This document shows, piece after piece, positions 41,779-52,593 of a stretch of 64,000 nucleotides of DNA. Positions within the stretch are counted from its first letter, which is position 1, and the number at the start of each line of letters is the position of its first letter. The stretch spans positions 124,001 to 188,000 of the forward strand of contig NZ_JAQSDK010000004.1 in assembly GCF_029945885.1 (NCBI RefSeq), in the 5' to 3' direction. Under the pieces are notes generated by a model that was not told the DNA's origin, did not search any database, and saw only the letters and a list, made by a program, of their open reading frames with translations. Made by a program: the position numbers and the translations under genes. Source of the DNA: Brevundimonas sp. (GTDB taxonomy: Bacteria; Pseudomonadota; Alphaproteobacteria; Caulobacterales; Caulobacteraceae).

Positions 41779-41855
41779 GAGAGCGATATAAGGGTTCGCT
41801 ATCATGAGATCAAAATCTATCGGCTGACTTCATCGAAGGTCGAAACCCCCGGTGT

Positions 41856-41883
41856 CCCGGTCCCCGAAATGTCGGGGACCGGG
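41856..41883 (-). terminator. perfect hairpin downstream of katG
   Basis: CCCGGTCCCCG, 6-base loop, CGGGGACCGGG: an 11-bp perfect stem 12 bp after the katG stop. No T-run follows on the minus strand, so it may be a transcript-end stabiliser or a weak terminator between katG and the regulator gene. Confidence 0.6.
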
Positions 41884-41894
41884 AGGTCAGGCGA

Positions 41895-44315
<2,421 letters not shown>

Positions 44316-44327
44316 TCACCGGTCATC

Positions 44328-44360
44328 GGCGGAGCGCTCCCCCTCTCCGCCGTCTTTTTT
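44328..44360 (+). terminator. terminator-like hairpin in the ahpC leader
   Basis: GGCGGAG (44328-44334), 10-base loop, CTCCGCC (44345-44351), then GTC and TTTTTT. It ends 24 bp before the ahpC ATG, so it would lie inside the 5' leader if transcription starts near the twin palindromes. It could be an attenuator, or the end of a short upstream RNA. Confidence 0.5.
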
Positions 44361-44384
44361 GTCCCTAGTCTGTCAGGAATTCAT

Positions 44385-44939
44385 ATGCTCGGTGTTGGTG
44401 AAAAGTTGCCGGAATTCAAAGTCATTGGCGTGAAGCCGGGCTTCAACGACCACGAAGAAAACGGCGTCTCGGCCTTCGAACCGATCACCGGCGAGAGCTT
44501 CGAGGGCAAGTGGAAGGTCATCTTCTTCTACCCGAAGGATTTCACCTTCGTCTGCCCGACCGAGATCGCCGAGTTCGCCTCGCTGGCTCGCGAGTTCGAC
44601 GACCGCGACACCGTGGTCATGGGCGGCTCGACCGATAACGAGTTCGTCAAACTGGCCTGGCGCCGTGACCACGCCGACCTGAACAAGCTGCCGATCTGGC
44701 AGTTCGCCGACAATGGCGGCAAATTCGCCCGTCAACTGGGCATCCTCAACGAAGAGGAGGGCGTGGCCCTGCGCGCCACCTTCGTCGTCGATCCGCACAA
44801 TGTCGTGCAGCACGTCTATGTCACCAACCTGAACGTCGGCCGCGCCCCGGCCGATACCCTGCGGGTCGTTGACGCCCTGCAGACCGACGAGCTGTGCGCC
44901 TGCAACCGCCCGGTCGGCGGTGAGACGCTCGCTGCCTGA
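44385..44939 (+). CDS. ahpC: alkyl hydroperoxide reductase subunit C (peroxiredoxin)
   Basis: 184-residue typical 2-Cys peroxiredoxin reducing H2O2, organic peroxides and peroxynitrite. Peroxidatic C57 lies in YPKDFTFVCPTE; the resolving cysteine lies in the C-terminal DELCACNRP (C171, C173). Having both C171 and C173 in a CxC arrangement, together with an adjacent ahpD and no ahpF, is the pattern of actinobacterial/alphaproteobacterial AhpC reduced by AhpD. ATG 44385 is preceded by AGGAATTCAT; the open frame extends to 44280 but through regulatory DNA. Confidence 0.96.
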   Translation: MLGVGEKLPEFKVIGVKPGFNDHEENGVSAFEPITGESFEGKWKVIFFYPKDFTFVCPTEIAEFASLAREFDDRDTVVMGGSTDNEFVKLAWRRDHADLNKLPIWQFADNGGKFARQLGILNEEEGVALRATFVVDPHNVVQHVYVTNLNVGRAPADTLRVVDALQTDELCACNRPVGGETLAA

Positions 44940-44953
44940 AGGCGGCTGACCCC

Positions 44954-44996
44954 GTGATGGAAGGCGGCGGCGTTCGCGTCGTCGCCTTCCCGTCAC
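44954..44996 (+). terminator. hairpin downstream of ahpC
   Basis: GGAAGGCG (44959-44966) pairs with CGCCTTCC (44983-44990), extended by GTGA/TCAC outside. It begins 15 bp after the ahpC stop, without a T-run, and is followed by further small GC hairpins up to ahpD (for example CGGGCG-cta-CGCCCG at 45010-45024). Possible partial terminator or RNA stabiliser setting the ahpC:ahpD ratio. Confidence 0.5.
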
Positions 44997-45137
44997 CCGC
45001 CACATTCTTCGGGCGCTACGCCCGGCTCGCGGAGCCTCGCGGCCCGAGCGCGGCTGCGCCCGTCAACCAGACCAGCCCCCATCCGGCTCACGTAGCGAGC
45101 GACCGCGTCGCGCGCGATAGCCCACCAAGGAATCAAG

Positions 45138-45671
45138 ATGTCGATTGACGCCCTGCGCGACCTGATGCCCGCCTATGCCAAGGATATCTCGCTGAACCTG
45201 TCGTCCCTGGCCAGTGAGACGGTGCTGAACGACCAGCAGAAATGGGGCTGTTTCCTGGCCTGCGCCCATGCGGTCGGCGTGGCCCCGGTGGTGCGGCTGA
45301 TCACGGCGGCGGCCAGTGAGGTCCTGACCCCGGAGGCGGCCTCGGCGGCCAAGTCGGCGGCAGCCATCATGGGGATGAACAACATCTACTATCGTGGCCT
45401 GCATCTGATGCAGAACACGGAGTACACGACCCTGCCGGCCCGGCTGCGGATGAACGTTCTGGCCAATCCGGGCGTCGACAAGGCCGATTTCGAACTGTGG
45501 GAACTGGCCGTCAGCACCCTGAACGGCTGCGGATCGTGCATGGACGCGCATGAGGCGGCGCTGAAGACCCACGGCGTGCCCAATACCCAGGTGCAGGCCG
45601 CGATGCGTATCGCCGCCGTGGTCCACGCCGCCAGCCGGATCACGGCCTCGGAGGCGGCACTCTCGGCGTAG
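45138..45671 (+). CDS. ahpD: alkyl hydroperoxidase AhpD
   Basis: 177-residue CMD-fold disulfide reductase that recycles AhpC, with electrons in Mycobacterium coming from lipoamide dehydrogenase. The active-site motif CGSCMDAH gives C131, C134 and H138, one off the M. tuberculosis numbers (130, 133, 137). LWELAVSTLNGCGSC and the conserved Glu in an upstream helix are present. It lies 198 bp after ahpC on the same strand. Its last 32 bp overlap the converging SRPBCC gene. Confidence 0.95.
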   Translation: MSIDALRDLMPAYAKDISLNLSSLASETVLNDQQKWGCFLACAHAVGVAPVVRLITAAASEVLTPEAASAAKSAAAIMGMNNIYYRGLHLMQNTEYTTLPARLRMNVLANPGVDKADFELWELAVSTLNGCGSCMDAHEAALKTHGVPNTQVQAAMRIAAVVHAASRITASEAALSA

Positions 45672-46191
45672 GGCGTATCCGGGGAGCCCAGGCGGCCCAT
45701 CGCGCGAACTGATCCGTCAGAACCTCATCGACCGGCGCGGCCAGGCTGCCGACACCATCGCCCTCGACGACATAGGTCAGGGTCAGCACCTGGTCGCGCC
45801 CGATGGTGTCGGTCCATCCGAAGGTCAGGGAGGCCCGCGTTGCCCGCCCCTTGAGCGGCCCGAGCGGTGCGTCCAGCCGAACCCCGTGCCGGGCGTCCAC
45901 TGTGACGACACGTCCGTGCTCAAAGGCCGAGCCGTCGTCCATCTGCTCGCAGAAGCAGGCCCCCGGCTCGAGCGGTAGCGACAGGTTTGCCGCGTTGTTG
46001 CTGTAGGTATGGTCTGCGTTCCACCAATGACGGACGTCGCCGACCGCGAGGAAGGCCTGGCCCCATCCGGCATTAACCGGCGCACTCATGCGCAGGGTGA
46101 AACTGTCATCCTGGCGATCGACCACCTCGGCGGCCGCCGGCTCGGCAACACAAAGGCCCAGGGCCGTCGCGCTCACAATTGCTTTCAGCAT
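45640..46191 (-). CDS. exported SRPBCC-type polyketide cyclase/START-like protein
   Basis: 183-residue protein with a signal peptide (MLKAIVSATALGLCVAEPAAAE), so periplasmic. The mature part resembles the SRPBCC (Bet v 1-like) lipid- or ligand-binding fold: SFTLRMSAPVNAGWGQAFLAVGDVRHWWNADHTYS, then LEPGACFCEQMDDG, LGPLKGRATRASLTFGWTD and a C-terminal helix VDEVLTDQFARWA. The HWW and LxPGxCFCE pattern recurs in a group of secreted SRPBCC proteins with no assigned role. It overlaps the 3' end of ahpD by 32 bp, convergent. Function unknown. Confidence 0.8.
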   Translation of the reverse strand: MLKAIVSATALGLCVAEPAAAEVVDRQDDSFTLRMSAPVNAGWGQAFLAVGDVRHWWNADHTYSNNAANLSLPLEPGACFCEQMDDGSAFEHGRVVTVDARHGVRLDAPLGPLKGRATRASLTFGWTDTIGRDQVLTLTYVVEGDGVGSLAAPVDEVLTDQFARWAAWAPRIRPTPRVPPPRP

Positions 46192-46240
46192 TCCGGATCC
46201 TCCCGGGCGGATCGGACGACCAGTGGTCGCCGCCGTCAAG

Positions 46241-47104
46241 TCAGGCCGGGTTGAAGGTGAGGGGTTCGCCCCAGAACTGGGCCACCAGGTCCGACTGCGG
46301 GCCCGCCTTGCCGGTCGTCAGGAATTCACGCCCGCCGTCCACACCAAGATCATAGTCCGGGTGACGCAGGAAATAGCGTTCGAGGGCGTCGGCCACCGCG
46401 GTCGGCTGGTGGATCACCGTGGTTCCGGGCGGCAGGGCGGCGGCGAACAGGTCGGCGACGATCTCATAGTGGGTGCAGCCGAGGATGGCCTTGTCCGGGT
46501 GCCGGCCTATGCGGCGACGCAGGGCGTCGACATGGTCATCGACGACCAGTTTCAGCTCCTCGGCGGGCGCACCCAGTTCGATCAGTCCGGCAAGGCCGGG
46601 GCAGGGTTCGGAAAAGACCGCGAGGTCCTCGCGACGCTTGTCGATCTCGATCTCATAGACGCGGCTCATGGCCGTGGCGGCCGTGCAGAAGACGCCGGTG
46701 ATGTCGATCGCCTCGATCTTCTCGCCCCCGAACCGTTCCGAGCGTTCCGCCTCGAAAGCCCAGGGCAGGCCGGTGGCGGCCTCGATGGTCGGGACGATGA
46801 TGCCGAGCACATTGACCGGGCGGCCATGGCGGGCCCGGGCCTCGGGCACCCAGGTCTGCTGCAGCCGGCGCAGGGCGATGGCGCTGGCGGTGTTGCAGGC
46901 CAGGACGATGACGCTGGCCCCGGCCTCGAACAGTCGTTCACAGCCGGCCCGGGTCAGGTCGACGATGTCCTCGCCGCCGCGCCCCCCATAGGGGGCGTTG
47001 GCCTGGTCGGCCAGATAGATGAAGTCCCGCCGGGGAAACCGTCGGGTCAGTTCGCGGTGGACCGTCAGCCCGCCCACGCCGGAGTCGAATACGCCTATCG
47101 CCAT
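46241..47104 (-). CDS. murI: glutamate racemase
   Basis: Cofactor-independent interconversion of L- and D-glutamate for peptidoglycan. 287 residues. Catalytic C70 in LACNTASA and C210 in GCTHYEI (with H212), D7-S8 in FDSGVGGLTV, PYGGRG near 39-43, all as in the family. It is 49 bp downstream of the SRPBCC gene start on the same strand. Divergent from the M3 peptidase gene across 125 bp. Confidence 0.95.
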   Translation of the reverse strand: MAIGVFDSGVGGLTVHRELTRRFPRRDFIYLADQANAPYGGRGGEDIVDLTRAGCERLFEAGASVIVLACNTASAIALRRLQQTWVPEARARHGRPVNVLGIIVPTIEAATGLPWAFEAERSERFGGEKIEAIDITGVFCTAATAMSRVYEIEIDKRREDLAVFSEPCPGLAGLIELGAPAEELKLVVDDHVDALRRRIGRHPDKAILGCTHYEIVADLFAAALPPGTTVIHQPTAVADALERYFLRHPDYDLGVDGGREFLTTGKAGPQSDLVAQFWGEPLTFNPA

Positions 47105-47229
47105 GGTGCGGCCTTTAGCCGTCCGGCCCGGCCACGTCCAATGTTCAAGATTACGCTCCGTTCATGTGACGGTCAGGCGCAATAGGCCTAGGGTGGTCTA
47201 TCAGACACATTCCAGATCACGGAGCGACC

Positions 47230-49401
47230 ATGCACAGACGCCATGTCCTCATCGGAGGCGCGAGCCTCTTCGCCCTTACGGGCTGCGCAGCCAACGGCCT
47301 TGATATGGGGGGGGCCTCGCCGGCCACCCTCGCGGAAGACGCCCGCGTCGCCCGGACGGTGTTGCCGGTCCAGACCCCGCGTGCGGAACTTCTGCAGCCG
47401 TGGACCGGCCCCTATGAAGGCGTTCCGCCCTGGGGCCAGGTCACGGCACCCAAGCTGCGCGCAGCCCTGCTGGAAGGCATTGAGTTGCAGCGCGCCGAGA
47501 TCAACGCCATTGCCAATAATCCGGAGCCGCCGACCTTCGCCAATACAATGGTGGCCATGCAGATGGCCGGCGAGCCGCTGGATCGCGCCGGTGCCATCTA
47601 CGGCGTCATGACTTCCAACATCGGCTCGGACGACTATCAGGCGGTGGACACCGAGGTGTCGCCGCTTCTGTCGGCCGCAGGCGACGAGATCACGTTCAAC
47701 GAAAAACTGTTCCGGCGCGTCAAGGCGGTGGCTGACGGTGCCGCAGCGGCCGGCCTGACCGCTGCGCAGACCCGAATCGCCGAACGCTCGCGCGACGCTT
47801 TCGTCCGTAACGGTGCGGCCCTGAACGCCGCCGGCAAGGCCGAACTGGGTCGTATCAACACTGCCCTGTCCAACGCGTTCACCAGCTTCGGCCAGAAGGT
47901 TGTCGCTGACGAGAACGCCTACACCCTCATCCCGAACGAGGCCGGCGTCGCCGGCCTGCCCGCGTCGAACAAGGCGGCAGCAGCTGCCGCCGCCCGCAGC
48001 CGCGACCTGACCGGCTTTGCCATCGTCAATACCCGCTCCAGCGTCGACCCCTTCCTGTCCTTCGCCGACGATCGGGCTCTGCGCGAGCAGGTCTGGAAGA
48101 AGTTCGTCAATCGGGGCGACAACGGCGACGGCAATGACACCAATGCCATCATTGCCGAGATCGCAAAGCTGCGGGCCGAGCGCGCGGCCCTGCTGGGCTT
48201 CGCGAACCACGCCGAATGGCGGATGCAGGACACGATGGCGAAGACCCCGGCCGCCGCCATGAGCCTGATGAACCGGGTCTGGGCTCCGGCCAAGGCGCGG
48301 GTCACCGAGGAGGTCGCCGACATGCGCGCGATCGCCGGCCACGACATCGAGCCCTGGGACTATCTGTACTATGCGGAGAAGGTCCGGAAACAGAAGTACG
48401 ATCTTGATCAGAATGAGCTGAAGCCGTATTTCGAGCTGAGCAACGTCAAGCGCGGGGCCTTCTACATGGCCGAGCGTCTGTACGGCTTCGAGTTCACGCC
48501 GCTGCCGGCGGGAAGGGTTCCGGTCTTCCATCCGGACGTCGAGGTGTTCGAGGTCAAGGACAAGGCCAGTGGTCGCCATGTCGGTCTGTTCTATTCGGAC
48601 GACTTCGCCCGCGCCGGCAAGCGCTCCGGGGCCTGGATGACAACCTACCGCTCCTATTCGGCCTACGACGGCATCGACAATGTGCTGGCGTCGAACAACA
48701 ACAATTTTACCAAGGCCGAAGGCGGCCAGCCGGTGCTGATCTCGCTGGATGACGCCGAGACCCTGTTCCACGAGTTCGGCCACGCCCTGCACTATCTGTC
48801 ATCGCAGGTGGTCTATCCGGCCCTTGGCGGGACGCCGCGCGACTATGTCGAATATCCGTCGCAGGTGCATGAGCACTGGGTGCTGTCGCGCCCGATCCTC
48901 GACGGCTTCATGAAGCATGTGGAGACCGGCCAGCCGATGCCGCAGGCACTGGTCGACAAGGTCGAAGCCGCCTCAACCTTCAACCAGGGCTATGCCACGG
49001 TCAGCTATCTGTCCTCGGCCCTGGTCGACATGGACCTGCACACCCGGGCCACGCCGCCGACCGACATCGATGCCTTCGAGCGCGATAGCCTCGCCCGGCT
49101 GGGAATGCCCAAGGAGATCGTGATGCGGCACCGCCTGCCGCAGTTCAATCACCTGTTCACCTCGGATGCCTATTCCGCCGGGTACTATTCCTACCTGTGG
49201 TCCGAGGTCATGGACGCCGACACCTGGGCCTATTTCGAGGAGTCGGGCGACGTGTTCAATCCGGATATCGCCGCCCGCTACAAGGCGATCATCCTGGCCG
49301 AGGGCAACACCACCGACCGTGCCGAGGCCTATCGCCGCTTCCGCGGCCGTGATCCCGATGTGACGGCCCTGCTCAGGGTGCGGGGCTTCCCGGTCAGCTA
49401 G
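47230..49401 (+). CDS. M3 family oligopeptidase lipoprotein (Dcp-like)
   Basis: 723-residue zinc metallopeptidase of family M3 (thimet oligopeptidase/peptidyl-dipeptidase Dcp). The zinc site HEFGH is at 514-518, with a downstream Glu in VEYPSQVHEHW. The N-terminus is a lipoprotein signal with lipobox LTGC (Cys18) preceded by Arg-Arg, so the protein is probably membrane-anchored in the periplasm. FNQGYATVSYLSSALVDMDLH and YSAGYYSYLWSEVMDADTW are family blocks near the C-terminus. E. coli Dcp is cytoplasmic/periplasmic without lipidation; the lipoprotein form is typical of sphingo- and caulobacteria. Ends with a strong terminator. Confidence 0.93.
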   Translation: MHRRHVLIGGASLFALTGCAANGLDMGGASPATLAEDARVARTVLPVQTPRAELLQPWTGPYEGVPPWGQVTAPKLRAALLEGIELQRAEINAIANNPEPPTFANTMVAMQMAGEPLDRAGAIYGVMTSNIGSDDYQAVDTEVSPLLSAAGDEITFNEKLFRRVKAVADGAAAAGLTAAQTRIAERSRDAFVRNGAALNAAGKAELGRINTALSNAFTSFGQKVVADENAYTLIPNEAGVAGLPASNKAAAAAAARSRDLTGFAIVNTRSSVDPFLSFADDRALREQVWKKFVNRGDNGDGNDTNAIIAEIAKLRAERAALLGFANHAEWRMQDTMAKTPAAAMSLMNRVWAPAKARVTEEVADMRAIAGHDIEPWDYLYYAEKVRKQKYDLDQNELKPYFELSNVKRGAFYMAERLYGFEFTPLPAGRVPVFHPDVEVFEVKDKASGRHVGLFYSDDFARAGKRSGAWMTTYRSYSAYDGIDNVLASNNNNFTKAEGGQPVLISLDDAETLFHEFGHALHYLSSQVVYPALGGTPRDYVEYPSQVHEHWVLSRPILDGFMKHVETGQPMPQALVDKVEAASTFNQGYATVSYLSSALVDMDLHTRATPPTDIDAFERDSLARLGMPKEIVMRHRLPQFNHLFTSDAYSAGYYSYLWSEVMDADTWAYFEESGDVFNPDIAARYKAIILAEGNTTDRAEAYRRFRGRDPDVTALLRVRGFPVS

Positions 49402-49424
49402 GACCGGCGACCCGAATGAAAAAG

Positions 49425-49454
49425 GCCCGGCGGATCGCTCCGCCGGGCTTTTTT
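49425..49454 (+). terminator. intrinsic terminator between M3 peptidase and ppc
   Basis: GCCCGGCGGA, loop TCGC, exact complement TCCGCCGGGC, then six T. AAAAA precedes it, so it also works on the minus strand for ppc, whose stop is 20 bp to the right. A textbook bidirectional terminator. Confidence 0.95.
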
Positions 49455-49473
49455 CATGTCCGCGGCGTGGCGG

Positions 49474-52170
49474 TCAGCCGCTGTTGCGCAGGCCCGCGGC
49501 GACGCCGTTGATCGTCAGCAGAATCCCCTCACGGACCCGGGGGTCGGTGTCTCCAGCGCGACGTCGCCGGATCAGTTCGATCTGCAGGTGGTTCAGCGGC
49601 TCGATATAGGGCAGGCGCAGGCGGATCAGTCGGTCCAGCTCGGGCTGGTCACCCAGCAGGTCGTCCTGGCCGCTTATGGTCAGGACCGCGTCACGGGTGC
49701 GGTCCCACTCCGAGACCAGGGCCCCGTAGATGCGGTCGGCCAGGGCAGCGTCAGGCACCAGATCGGCATAGCGGCGGGCGATGCTCATATCGGCCTTGGC
49801 CATGATCATCTCCATGTTCTGCACCAGGGTGCGGAAGAAGGGCCATTCGGCGGCCATGGCCTGGAGTTCGGCCATGTCGGCCCCCTGAATGGCCGAGCCG
49901 AAACCGTACCAGCCCGGCAGCATAACCCGCGACAGCGACCAGCTGAACACCCAGGGAATGGCGCGCAGGTCCTCAATCGCGGTCGAGGCGCTGCGTGAGG
50001 CCGGGCGCGAGCCGATCTTCAGCTCGGCGATCTCGGCGATCGGGGTGGCGGCACGGAAATAGTCGACGAAGCCATCGGTCTCGTAGACCAGGGCCCGGTA
50101 GGCGGCCATCGAGGCGCTGGACAGACCGGCCACGGTCGCGCCGTGGCGGGCGGTGAAGGTCTCGTCCGGGGCCGGGCGCAAGGAGGCCAGCAGGACCCCG
50201 CAGGTCAGGGCGTCGAGATTGCGCCGCGCCACATCGGGCTCGCCGTATTTGTTGGCGATGACCTCGCCCTGTTCCGTGATGCGGATCCGTCCGTCGACCG
50301 TGCCCTGGGGTTGGGCCATGACCCCGGCGAAACTGGAGCCGCCGCCGCGGCCGACGGCTCCGCCGCGACCGTGGAACAGCTGCAGCCGCACCCCGGCCTC
50401 GCGGGTGACGTCGAGCAGGGCGCGCGACGCCTCGTGCAATTCCCAGGTCGAGGTCAGATAGGAGCCGTCCTTGTTGGAATCGGAATAGCCGATCATGACT
50501 TCCTGCACGCTGCGGGCCCGGGCTACGGCCAGGGCCGAGGGTTCGGTCAACAGCCGCGCCAGGGTCGCCCTGGACGCCCGCAGGTCATCGATGGTCTCGA
50601 ACAGGGGGGCCGCCTGGATCGGGCAGGCCCCGGGCTCGGACGGCCGGTACAGGCCGACCTCCTTGAGCAGAAGATAGACCTCCAGCAGGTCCGAGGCGGC
50701 GTCGGTCTTGGAGACAATATGGGTGCGCAGGGCCCGGGGGCCGAAGCGGGCCAGGGCCCCGGCGGCGACCTCGAGAATCGCCCGTTCCTTCAGGGTCTCG
50801 GGGGCATAGTCGGCATAGGGGCTGAACAGCGGACGCTCGGAGGCCAGCTCCGACGCCAGCAGGGTCATACGGGCTTCCTCATCCAGGGCCAGATAGTCGG
50901 CGCAGACCCCGGCGGCGCGGAACAGGTCGGCGACCACCCGCTCATGGACGTCGGCGTTCTGGCGCAAATCCATCGTCGCCATGTGGAAGCCGAACACCTC
51001 GGCGGCGGTGATCAGATGGGTCAGCCGGTCGTCGGCGAAGGCGTCGCCGTGGTGGGCGATCAGGCTGTCTCGCAGCACCCGCAGGTCGGCGCGGAAGGCG
51101 TCCGGGCCGCTGTAGGCGGGGGCGGCGAACGGCGCGGGGCGGGCGGCCGGCATCCCGGTCAGAACCAGATGGCTCGCCGACAGCCGGGCGTAGATTTCGG
51201 ACAGGGCGCGGCGATAGGGCTCGCCGGCGCGGTGGGGAGACGTGTCACCGGAGGCTTCGGCCAGGGCGCGCAGATCGTCGCTGATCCCGGCCAGGGAGTC
51301 CGACAGGCTGAGCTCGGCCCCGAGGGCGTTCACCTCCTCCATATAGAAGCGCAGCACGGCCCGGGCCTGGGTGCGGAAGGCGGCCTCCAGCACGGTGGCG
51401 TCGACATTGGGATTGCCGTCGCGATCGCCGCCGACCCAGGTGCCGATATGGATGAAGGGCGGCAGGTCGGGGGCGTTCAGTCGGCGACGCCAGTCGGCCA
51501 GCTGGGCCGGGGCGGCCAGCAGGAAGACGCGTTCGAGGAAGGAGACCACGGTGTCGATCTCGTCCTGGACCACCAGGCCGGTGGTGCGCACCAGACGCGT
51601 CGCCCACAGGATCACGGTCTGGCGACGCAGGCCGCGGGTCAGTTTATCCGGCGCGCAGGCCAGATCGTCGCGATCGCAGGAATCCAGCAGGTCGCTGACG
51701 GCGGCGATGCGATCGAGCACACTCTTGCGGCGGACCTCGGACGGGTGGGCGGTCAGGACCGGTGAGATCAGGGCCCCGGCCAGCAGGTCGCGGGCATCCT
51801 CCGGGGTGCGGTCAACCTCGGCCAGACGGGCCAGCGCCCCTTCGGGGGTGTCGGCGCGGGCACCCTCGGCGGACAGGGCGCGGGCATGGCGTTTACCGGC
51901 GCGGTCCTCGGCGACATTGGCCAGCAGGGAGAAGGTGGCGAAGCCGTGGGCCAGGCCGACCGCCTGGTCGAGCGACAGCTCGGCCAGCAGGGCCTCCAGC
52001 GGCCCGGTGTCGTGGGCCTCGGGATCGCGGTGATAGGCGACCGAGGCCTGGCGAACCGCCTCGATCCGGTCGAACAGGGCCGGTCCGCCCTCATCCCGGA
52101 TCACATCGCCGAGCAGACTGCCGAGCAGTCGGACTTCTTCGCGCAGGCGGTCGTCGGTGGCGGGAGACAT
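49474..52170 (-). CDS. ppc: phosphoenolpyruvate carboxylase
   Basis: Carboxylates PEP to oxaloacetate, the anaplerotic step. 898 residues. Catalytic blocks: LTAHPSEVRRKS with the essential His near 158, GGDRDGNPNVD, GYSDSNKDGSYLTSTW with the catalytic Lys, FHGRGGAVGRGGG mobile loop, and RAIPWVFSWSLSR near the C-terminus. The final residues read GLRNSG; the C-terminal tetrapeptide in most PEPCs is QNTG or RNTG, so the Thr to Ser change is conservative. ATG 52170 follows CCGAAAGACCCCGCC and an in-frame region upstream to 52350 is not conserved. PEPC allosteric sites cannot be judged by eye. Confidence 0.96.
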   Translation of the reverse strand: MSPATDDRLREEVRLLGSLLGDVIRDEGGPALFDRIEAVRQASVAYHRDPEAHDTGPLEALLAELSLDQAVGLAHGFATFSLLANVAEDRAGKRHARALSAEGARADTPEGALARLAEVDRTPEDARDLLAGALISPVLTAHPSEVRRKSVLDRIAAVSDLLDSCDRDDLACAPDKLTRGLRRQTVILWATRLVRTTGLVVQDEIDTVVSFLERVFLLAAPAQLADWRRRLNAPDLPPFIHIGTWVGGDRDGNPNVDATVLEAAFRTQARAVLRFYMEEVNALGAELSLSDSLAGISDDLRALAEASGDTSPHRAGEPYRRALSEIYARLSASHLVLTGMPAARPAPFAAPAYSGPDAFRADLRVLRDSLIAHHGDAFADDRLTHLITAAEVFGFHMATMDLRQNADVHERVVADLFRAAGVCADYLALDEEARMTLLASELASERPLFSPYADYAPETLKERAILEVAAGALARFGPRALRTHIVSKTDAASDLLEVYLLLKEVGLYRPSEPGACPIQAAPLFETIDDLRASRATLARLLTEPSALAVARARSVQEVMIGYSDSNKDGSYLTSTWELHEASRALLDVTREAGVRLQLFHGRGGAVGRGGGSSFAGVMAQPQGTVDGRIRITEQGEVIANKYGEPDVARRNLDALTCGVLLASLRPAPDETFTARHGATVAGLSSASMAAYRALVYETDGFVDYFRAATPIAEIAELKIGSRPASRSASTAIEDLRAIPWVFSWSLSRVMLPGWYGFGSAIQGADMAELQAMAAEWPFFRTLVQNMEMIMAKADMSIARRYADLVPDAALADRIYGALVSEWDRTRDAVLTISGQDDLLGDQPELDRLIRLRLPYIEPLNHLQIELIRRRRAGDTDPRVREGILLTINGVAAGLRNSG

Positions 52171-52593
52171 GGCGGGGTCTTTCGGGAGAGGATGAGCGGA
52201 CAAGCCTATCGGGATGGCGGTGGACGGGCAGTGCCTATGGTAACGCTGAAACCCGATGTGTGCTCCGTCGCGGGGCCAGCTTGTCTTTGGCCGGGTTTTC
52301 GCGCATAAGCCCCGGCTTCCGGCGCAAGTGAACCTCGCGTCTCCACCCACACGACAGCTTTGTCGGTGGTGCTACCGCGCTTCGCGCTACTTGAGCACGG
52401 CCCTGTCGGGCTCAAGTAGGTCGACAGACCGTTAGCCCCCGAGAGAGAACGAGGTGGGCGAGAACCCCCTGCCGACGTGATCGTCGCCAGGGGATATTTC
52501 TCTATGGGGACCGAACCAACTCGTCGGTGCTGAGCGCCCGTTTTCTGGATTCAGGTCATTCTGGCCTGAAGCGAAACCGGGCATGAGGTTTAT
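52171..52593 (+). other. structured intergenic region, probable ffh leader
   Basis: 423 bp between divergent ppc and ffh with no supported gene. Three hairpins can be drawn on the plus strand: TACTTGAGC/GCTCAAGTA at 52388-52418 (13-base loop); a composite hairpin at 52460-52502 (GAGAA...TTCTC closing CCCCTG-c-CGACG-tgat-CGTCG-c-CAGGGG); and TTCAGG/CCTGAA at 52550-52570 just before the start codon. Together they look like a structured 5' leader or small RNA. The SRP RNA core (GGAAGCAGCC-type) is not present. Confidence 0.5.
52460..52502 (+). ncRNA. candidate structured leader element upstream of ffh
   Basis: A 43-base hairpin with three helices: GAGAA (52460-52464) with TTCTC (52498-52502), CCCCTG (52466-52471) with CAGGGG (52488-52493), and CGACG (52473-52477) with CGTCG (52482-52486) closed by a TGAT loop. 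A C/C mismatch and an ATAT bulge interrupt it. It lies 91 bp upstream of ffh. Could regulate ffh or be processed as an sRNA; no family is assigned. Confidence 0.4.

Noticed and set aside
49474-49500. Altered PEPC C-terminus as loss of function
   Set aside because: RNSG for the usual (Q/R)NTG is a conservative change and all catalytic blocks are intact.
52171-52593. SRP (4.5S) RNA gene next to ffh
   Set aside because: The conserved core around GGAAGCAGCC is missing, so the hairpins are reported only as a structured leader.
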